DNA of 64,000 bases, taken from Allosaccharopolyspora coralli (GTDB taxonomy: Bacteria; Actinomycetota; Actinomycetes; Mycobacteriales; Pseudonocardiaceae). The stretch spans positions 3,534,001-3,598,000 of the forward strand of contig NZ_CP045929.1 of NCBI RefSeq assembly GCF_009664835.1, given 5' to 3'. The position numbers were made by a program, and so were the translations under genes. Within the stretch, counting starts at the first letter, position 1; every line of letters begins with the position of its first letter. The notes under the pieces were generated by a model. That model did not search any database. It saw only the letters and a list, made by a program, of their open reading frames with translations, and was not told where the DNA came from. Of this stretch, positions 58,956 to 64,000 are shown piece after piece.

Positions 58956-60275
58956 TCACGCCGAGACGGTCTGCAGGCCGGTGACCGCCCAACGGCCGGA
59001 GCGTGCCCGCAGCAGCACCGCCGCCATCCGCGCGAGCATGAACAGCGCGAGCCCGGTCCAGATCCCGCTCAGGCCCCAACCGAACGCCAGCGACAGCCAG
59101 ATCAGCGGCAGATACCCGACGATCGCCCCGAGCAGCGTCGTCGTGCGCAGGTACGCCGCGTCGCCGGCGCCGAGCAGCACGCCGTCCAGCGCGAACACCA
59201 CCCCGGCGATGGGTTGCAGCGCGACGAAGAACCACCACGCTTGCGGGACCGTGCCGAGCACCGCCTCGTCCGAGGTGAACACGGCGGGCAGCACGCCGGC
59301 GAGCGCGGCGAAGCCGACGCCGAGCAGGATGCCGAAGTACAGGCCGTACCAAGAGATCTGACGGGCGACGGCCTTGGCAGCGGGAGCCGAACCGCGGCCG
59401 AGCGCCGCTCCGATCAACGCCTGTGCCGCGATCGCGAGCGAGTCGAGTACCAGGCTCAGGAACATCCACAGCTGCCACACGATCTGGTGCGCGGCCACCG
59501 AATCCGCACCCATCCGCGCGGCCACCGACGTCGCGGACAAGAAGCACGCCTGGAACGCCGCCGTGCGCAGCACCAGGTCGCGGCCGAGCCCGAGCTGCGC
59601 GCGGATCAGCGAGGGTCGTGGCTTCAGCGCCACCTTCTCGACGACCAGAGCGCGGACGAACAGGGCCGCCGCCAGCGTCTGACCGCAGACGTTCGCGACC
59701 GCCGAACCCTCGAGCCCCCACTCGAGGGTGTAGATGAACAACGGACACAGCAGCGCCGACAGTGCGTTGCCCGCGAGGATGAAGTACAGCGGACGGCGGG
59801 TGTCCTGCACGCCGCGCATCCAGCCGTTGCCCGCCATCGTCACCAGCACCATCGGGGCACCGAGCAGCGCGATCCGCATCCACGACGCCGCCGCCGTCGC
59901 GATCGGCCCCTCACCGGCGAGGAGTTCGGTGACCGGAACCGCGACGAGCTGCACGAGCAACGACAGCACGACACCCACCCCGAAGCCCAGCCAGGTCGCC
60001 TGGACGCCTTCCTCCACCGCGTCGGCACGACGGCCCGCGCCGTGCAGCCGCGCGGTGCGGGCCGTCGTGCCGTAGGACAGGAAGGTCAGCTGCGAGGAGA
60101 CCAGCACGAACAGAGTCGAGCCGAGCGCGAGCCCGGCCAGCGGGACCGCGCCGAGGTGTCCGACGAACGCGGTGTCGACCAGCGCGTACAGCGGCTCCGC
60201 CGCCAGCACGCCCAGCGCGGGGACCGCCAGTCCGAGGACCCGCCGCACCGGAACCCGCTCGTCCACGTCCGCCAC
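58956..60275 (-). CDS. dinF: MATE-family efflux transporter (DinF-like)
   Basis: 439 residues, 12 helices. N-terminal LAVPALGVLAAEPLYALVDT and VGHLGAVPLAGLALGS are the MATE/DinF block, repeated weakly in the second half. Drug/cation antiporter of unknown substrate. GTG start. Homologue of Rv2836c, in the same neighbourhood (DHH-rbfA) in mycobacteria. Confidence 0.92.
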   Translation of the reverse strand: MADVDERVPVRRVLGLAVPALGVLAAEPLYALVDTAFVGHLGAVPLAGLALGSTLFVLVSSQLTFLSYGTTARTARLHGAGRRADAVEEGVQATWLGFGVGVVLSLLVQLVAVPVTELLAGEGPIATAAASWMRIALLGAPMVLVTMAGNGWMRGVQDTRRPLYFILAGNALSALLCPLFIYTLEWGLEGSAVANVCGQTLAAALFVRALVVEKVALKPRPSLIRAQLGLGRDLVLRTAAFQACFLSATSVAARMGADSVAAHQIVWQLWMFLSLVLDSLAIAAQALIGAALGRGSAPAAKAVARQISWYGLYFGILLGVGFAALAGVLPAVFTSDEAVLGTVPQAWWFFVALQPIAGVVFALDGVLLGAGDAAYLRTTTLLGAIVGYLPLIWLSLAFGWGLSGIWTGLALFMLARMAAVLLRARSGRWAVTGLQTVSA

Positions 60276-60379
60276 CGAGACCTCCCGTAAGGTGTGACAA
60301 CGCCTTTCGCCCCTGACGAAGCCACACTAGGATAAGTAGCCGTGCGAATCGAGGGCTCACCCCGTGGGGACTCCTCGAT

Positions 60380-60537
60380 GTGAGCGGTCACCACGCACGC
60401 AGCCCGGCCACCCGCGGTTCTCAGCGCCCTCCTCACGAGGCCAGCGATGTCGCCGCGTAGGCCCGCTACTCAAGAAATCGATCCCGCAGGGAGGAGGGCG
60501 GGGGAGGTTCCGCTACCCGACCCACCAGGCGAGACGT
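60380..60537. repeat. Intergenic repeat, copy 2 of a pair
   Basis: GTGAGCGGTCACCACGCACG ... GACCCACCAGGCGAGACG. Same order as 47143-47265 but with about 30 extra bases (CTACTCAAGAAATCGATC) inserted in the central hairpin. Lies in the divergent gap 60276-60563, where no other feature was recognised. Confidence 0.7.
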
Positions 60538-60563
60538 TCCGTGAGGAGTTCACACGGTCGGAG

Positions 60564-61091
60564 ATGGACAACGCTGATTACACCCAGGTGGCGCTTCGAC
60601 TCGCCAATGCACCGCTGGACGACGTCGACGACCTCAGGGCGGCGCTGCACGACGAACCGTGGTGGGCCGATCGCGCCACGACCGACGACCTCGTCGTCCT
60701 CCGAGCGGTCGCCGCCCAGCTCCGGGACGCGCTCGACGCGGCGGTGCACGCGCACCACGACGAACTCCGGCACCGCGTGAACCACCTGCTCGAAAGCCAC
60801 CCGCCACGGCCGCGGTTGTCCGGGCACGGCGGCGGCGACGGACTGCCGAACTGGCACATCCACGTGGCCGACGTGGACGCACCCCCGGCGACCGAGGTCG
60901 CGGCCGCCGCCTCGTGGGGGCTCGCGTACGGCGTCGTCCGGCACGGCACCGAGCGTTGGGGACGATGCCACGCCGAGTCGTGCGGCACCTACTTCCTCGA
61001 CACCTCGACGAACCAGGCGAAGCGGTTCTGCTCCCCCCGCTGCGCCAACCGCGTCCACGTCGCGGCCTTCCGCGCACGTCGCCGTGGGTGA
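60564..61091 (+). CDS. CGNR zinc-finger protein (ABATE domain)
   Basis: 175 residues. N-terminal ABATE-like helical domain and C-terminal zinc ribbon with C-x4-C (CHAESCGTYFLD) and CSPRCANRVHVAAFRARRR. The usual CGNR tetrad is CANR here. Family members are predicted stress-related transcription factors. ATG chosen with GGAG close upstream. Confidence 0.85.
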   Translation: MDNADYTQVALRLANAPLDDVDDLRAALHDEPWWADRATTDDLVVLRAVAAQLRDALDAAVHAHHDELRHRVNHLLESHPPRPRLSGHGGGDGLPNWHIHVADVDAPPATEVAAAASWGLAYGVVRHGTERWGRCHAESCGTYFLDTSTNQAKRFCSPRCANRVHVAAFRARRRG

Positions 61092-61147
61092 CGCGCCACC
61101 AAGTGCTCGCGCGGGTCGAGGGCGGCGGTCAGGCAGACTCGCGAGGG

Positions 61148-62173
61148 CTAGAGCGTGGGAACGTCGGTCAAGGCAGCGCGCAGCGCGGCGACGACGTCTG
61201 CGGACGTCGCCGCCTCGGTGGTGAAACCGGACGCCTTGTCGTGCCCCCCGCCGCCGAGGGCCCGCGCAGCAGCGCCCACGTCGAGCCGGCCCTCCGAGCG
61301 CAGCGACACCGACCAGCGCTGCTCGCCGAGCTCCTTGAGTACCGCCGTGACTTCCGCCTCGCCTGCCGTACGCAGCACCTCCACGACGCTGTCCGCTTCG
61401 TGCGCGCTCATTCCGTCCACGTCGCACAGCCGCACCGTCGTGTGCGCCAGCCCGAATCCCCGCGCGGCGTCCGGGTCCAGTTCCGCCCGGTGCAGCACGT
61501 CCGAGAGCGCCGCCATCCACCGGAACGGATGCGTGTCCATCAGCGAGCGGACCAGCTCTTCGGCGTCGATGTCGTGGCCCAGCAGCCGCGCCGCGACCCG
61601 ATGCGCCGACGCCGACGCGTGCCGGAACGACCGGGTGTCGGTCACCAGCCCCGCGTACAGGCAGCGCGCGATCGACCGGTCCGGCTCGATGCCCAACTCG
61701 TCGAGCAGCCGCAACACCAGTAGCACCGTGGCCTCGGCCGACGGGTCGATCACGTGCTGTGTGCCGAACCGGGTGTTCGCCACGTGGTGGTCCACCACGA
61801 GCACGTCCCCACCGGCCTGGATCGTGGCGGCTACCCGGTCCTCGAGGCCGCCGAGCCGATGCGCGTCCCCGGTGTCGAGCACCACGAGCAACGGCACCGA
61901 CGCCGGAACCCGGTGCGACGGGACCACGAGACCGTTCGCGTCCAGACCACTCAGCGAGTCGGAGAGGACGTCCGGCCGGCCGAACGACACCCGCACCGCG
62001 GCACCCCGGTGGTGCAGTGCCGTCCCCAGCGCGAGCGCGCTGCCGAGAGCGTCCGCGTCCGGGTCGACGTGTCCGAACAGGGTCACATCGGAGGCGTTCG
62101 CGAGCAGACTCGCCGCCCGGCGCAGCTCGATGTCGAACTCGCCGCAATCGGTTTCGACCCCTCGCGCAGTCAC
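61148..62173 (-). CDS. nrnA: DHH-family phosphoesterase (NrnA-like)
   Basis: 341 residues. DHH motifs FGHVDPDADALGSALAL and VDHHVANTRFG, and the DHHA1 motif ALGGGGHDKASG. Homologues degrade nanoRNA and pAp or cyclic di-AMP products (Rv2837c). The GTG at 62173 has GGAGG eight bases upstream and fits family length. Lies between rbfA and dinF. Confidence 0.9.
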   Translation of the reverse strand: MTARGVETDCGEFDIELRRAASLLANASDVTLFGHVDPDADALGSALALGTALHHRGAAVRVSFGRPDVLSDSLSGLDANGLVVPSHRVPASVPLLVVLDTGDAHRLGGLEDRVAATIQAGGDVLVVDHHVANTRFGTQHVIDPSAEATVLLVLRLLDELGIEPDRSIARCLYAGLVTDTRSFRHASASAHRVAARLLGHDIDAEELVRSLMDTHPFRWMAALSDVLHRAELDPDAARGFGLAHTTVRLCDVDGMSAHEADSVVEVLRTAGEAEVTAVLKELGEQRWSVSLRSEGRLDVGAAARALGGGGHDKASGFTTEAATSADVVAALRAALTDVPTL

Positions 62174-62300
62174 CTCGCCACCTCCACGGCTGTCGGCCCG
62201 CAACACGCCTTCGGGCGGGTGCGGTTTCCTCAACGGATCCCCGTCACGATCCTGACCCGCAGTCCCCTGGCGGGACCAGTCACGTCAACGACCGTTCACC

Positions 62301-62828
62301 TCAGCGACCGCTGCCGTCCTGCCCCGACCGTTCACCGGCGTCGTCATCGAGATCCACGGTGTCTTCCTCGAGATCTCCCTCGTCCCCGAGATCAGTGGCG
62401 TCGTCCCCGTCCTCGGACGACCGATACGGGTCGGCGTCGCCTGCCGGTGCGGCCGTCGACGCCAATCGCGCCACCTCGGCATCGGCCTCCTTGGCCTGCG
62501 CGAGCAACTCTTCCATCCGGCGAGCGTCGTCCGGCACGGTGTCGGCGACGAACGTCAACGTCGGCGTGAACCGGACACCCGTCTGCGCCCCGACCCGCGA
62601 ACGCAGCACACCGTTCGCGCTGGCCAGCGCCGCCTCCGTCGACGCATGATCGGCGTTGTCGCCGAAAACCGTGTAGTACACGGTCGCGTCCCGCAGATCC
62701 GCCGTCAGTCGGGCGTCGGTGATCGTCACCATCGCCAGGCGCGGATCTTTCACCTCGTACTCCAGGCCGGACGCCACGATCTGCGCGATCCTCTTGGCGA
62801 GCCGGCGGGCGCGCGCGGTATCAGCCAC
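62301..62828 (-). CDS. rbfA: 30S ribosome-binding factor RbfA
   Basis: 175 residues. KH-like fold: [42 protein letters not shown] and [12 protein letters not shown]. Matures 16S rRNA. Unusual 45-residue acidic tail after residue 125 ([19 protein letters not shown]). GTG start. Downstream of infB and the DUF503 gene. Confidence 0.93.
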   Translation of the reverse strand: MADTARARRLAKRIAQIVASGLEYEVKDPRLAMVTITDARLTADLRDATVYYTVFGDNADHASTEAALASANGVLRSRVGAQTGVRFTPTLTFVADTVPDDARRMEELLAQAKEADAEVARLASTAAPAGDADPYRSSEDGDDATDLGDEGDLEEDTVDLDDDAGERSGQDGSGR

Positions 62829-62968
62829 GGCGCACCTCCTCCTCGATGTCCTCCGTCACCGGCCCACCGGGCCGATGAGTCACCCCGCCGACGCGAGCAC
62901 GCGCCGACCACCGTGGCGGCACCACGGTCCCGTGCACGGCGACCCCACCGAGCACGGACCGCCACCGT

Positions 62969-63262
62969 TCAATCCTCCGGACCGAGCATGCGTTGCCGCG
63001 TGGACAGCAACTCCAGTTCCGGGTGCCCCGCCATCGCGCGTTCGCAGGCGTCGAGAACCTCGCGCACGTGCCCGGCATCGGCGGCTACGGCGCTCACCCC
63101 GATCCGGGTCCTGCGGTGCAGATCTTGGTCGCCGACCTCGGCGACCGCCACGTCGAAGCGCCGCCGCAGCTCGGCCACCACCGGCCGCACCAGGCCACGC
63201 TTCTGTTTCAACGAATGGACGTCTCCGAGCAGCACGTCCAGCTCCAACGCACCGACGTACAT
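62969..63262 (-). CDS. DUF503 family protein
   Basis: 97 residues, whole-family length. Begins MYVGALELDVLLGDVHSLKQ and contains RRRFDVAVAEVGDQDL and RIGVSAVAADAGHV. Small ferredoxin-like fold, linked to ribosome maturation because it always sits between infB and rbfA. ATG start. Confidence 0.9.
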   Translation of the reverse strand: MYVGALELDVLLGDVHSLKQKRGLVRPVVAELRRRFDVAVAEVGDQDLHRRTRIGVSAVAADAGHVREVLDACERAMAGHPELELLSTRQRMLGPED

Positions 63263-63323
63263 GCGCCGACCACCGCCGCGACGAGCCGGCCGGGGCCCGG
63301 ACGGACCGGACCCCGGCGTCGAC

Positions 63324-64000
63324 TCAGACTCGCGGCTTCTCCCGCATCTCGTAGGTCTCGACGAAGTCGCCGACCTTGATGTCCGAGAAGGACCCCAACG
63401 TCAGACCACATTCGAAACCGTCGCGGACCTCGGTCGCGTCGTCCTTGAACCGCTTCAGCGAGTTCACGCTGAGGTTCTCGGCGACCACGACGTTGTCCCG
63501 CATGAGACGCGCCTTCGCGTTGCGCCGCATGATCCCCTCGGTGACCATGCACCCGGCGATCGTGCCGACCTTCGAGGACTTGAAGACGTCCCGAACCTCG
63601 GCGCGACCGAGCTCCACCTCTTCGTACTCGGGCTTGAGCATGCCCTTGAGGGCCTGCTCGATCTCCTCGATCGCCCGGTAGATCACCGAGTAGTACCGGA
63701 TCTCCACGCCTTCGCGGTTGGCGACCTCGGCGGCCTTGCCCTCCGCACGGACGTTGAAGCCCATCACGATGGTGTTCTCGGCGGTGGCGAGGTTGATGTC
63801 GCTCTCGTTGATGCCACCGACACCGCGGTGGATCACCCGGAGCTGCACCTCGTCGCCGACCTCGATCTTCATCAAGGACTCCTCGAGCGCCTCGACGGTG
63901 CCCGAGTTGTCACCCTTGATGATCAGGTTGAGCTGGTTGGTCTCCTTGAGCACCGAGTCCAGGTCCTCGAGGCTGACGCGCTTGCGGCGCGACGCGTTCT
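63324..64000 (-). CDS. infB: Translation initiation factor IF-2, C-terminal part
   Basis: About 225 residues; the GTPase part lies beyond the window edge. Visible are domains [50 protein letters not shown], and the fMet-tRNA-binding domain ([40 protein letters not shown]). Followed by DUF503 and rbfA. Confidence 0.95.
   Translation of the reverse strand, partial: NASRRKRVSLEDLDSVLKETNQLNLIIKGDNSGTVEALEESLMKIEVGDEVQLRVIHRGVGGINESDINLATAENTIVMGFNVRAEGKAAEVANREGVEIRYYSVIYRAIEEIEQALKGMLKPEYEEVELGRAEVRDVFKSSKVGTIAGCMVTEGIMRRNAKARLMRDNVVVAENLSVNSLKRFKDDATEVRDGFECGLTLGSFSDIKVGDFVETYEMREKPRV

Noticed and set aside
59362-59883. Very long N-terminal extension of truB
   Set aside because: The open frame runs through antisense dinF sequence; family similarity begins only at the GTG at 58911.

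Overview
This 64 kb window is high-GC actinobacterial chromosome. Gene content and order fit the family Pseudonocardiaceae or a close mycolic-acid-free relative: many GTG starts, four-base start/stop overlaps, and stretches that follow Mycobacterium tuberculosis gene order. These are the division/cell-wall (dcw) cluster, a clgR-pspA-pspM-pgsA-rimO-argA-ftsK block, rnj-dapA-thyX-dapB-pnp-rpsO-ribF, and truB-dinF-DHH-rbfA-infB. The genus cannot be fixed by eye. MurE carries the DNPR signature of meso-diaminopimelate ligases, and dapA and dapB are present, so the wall is expected to be meso-DAP peptidoglycan. No rRNA, tRNA, CRISPR array or prophage was recognised.

Layout. 1-8.9 kb (minus strand) is the dcw cluster read mraZ, rsmH, ftsL-like, ftsI, murE, murF, mraY (cut by the window edge). 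Four GTGGRK-type MraZ boxes with 10-bp spacing lie over a -35/-10 pair upstream of mraZ. A 185-bp terminal-inverted-repeat element sits between ftsI and murE. 9.4-13.9 kb (plus) is a moxR / DUF58 / transglutaminase operon. 14-18.8 kb holds a DUF3040 protein, a methyltransferase, an orphan ParA-type ATPase, a Nei2-type glycosylase and an NCS2 permease. 19.2-31.6 kb is the envelope-stress block (PspM-like, PspA, ClgR), then CinA C-domain, PgsA, RimO, ArgA-type acetyltransferase, a secreted phospholipase A2, a lactate-type flavoenzyme, a secreted sialidase-like protein and FtsK. 31.8-43 kb has an acyltransferase, a secreted tripeptidyl-aminopeptidase-like hydrolase, a small chaplin-like protein, RNase J, DapA, a membrane Ser/Thr kinase, ThyX, and a HicB-type ribbon-helix-helix protein followed by a DUF4097 protein. 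43.1-45.1 kb is an IS607-type element with a serine recombinase and an intact-looking TnpB. 45.1-64 kb is mostly housekeeping: an AlkX/YcaQ-like glycosylase, DapB, an M16 protease, PNPase, S15, RibF, TruB, a MATE transporter, a DHH phosphoesterase, RbfA, DUF503 and the C-terminal part of IF-2.

The most unusual feature is the intergenic repeat load. At least four families of short palindromic or MITE-like repeats occupy the non-coding gaps, and most convergent gene junctions hold either a long hairpin or one of these elements. In one place the ends of such an element supply the stop codons of both flanking genes. The best candidate for a special molecular system is the IS607 TnpB locus. Three consecutive hairpins overlap and follow the tnpB stop codon, which is where an omega/reRNA guide scaffold is expected.
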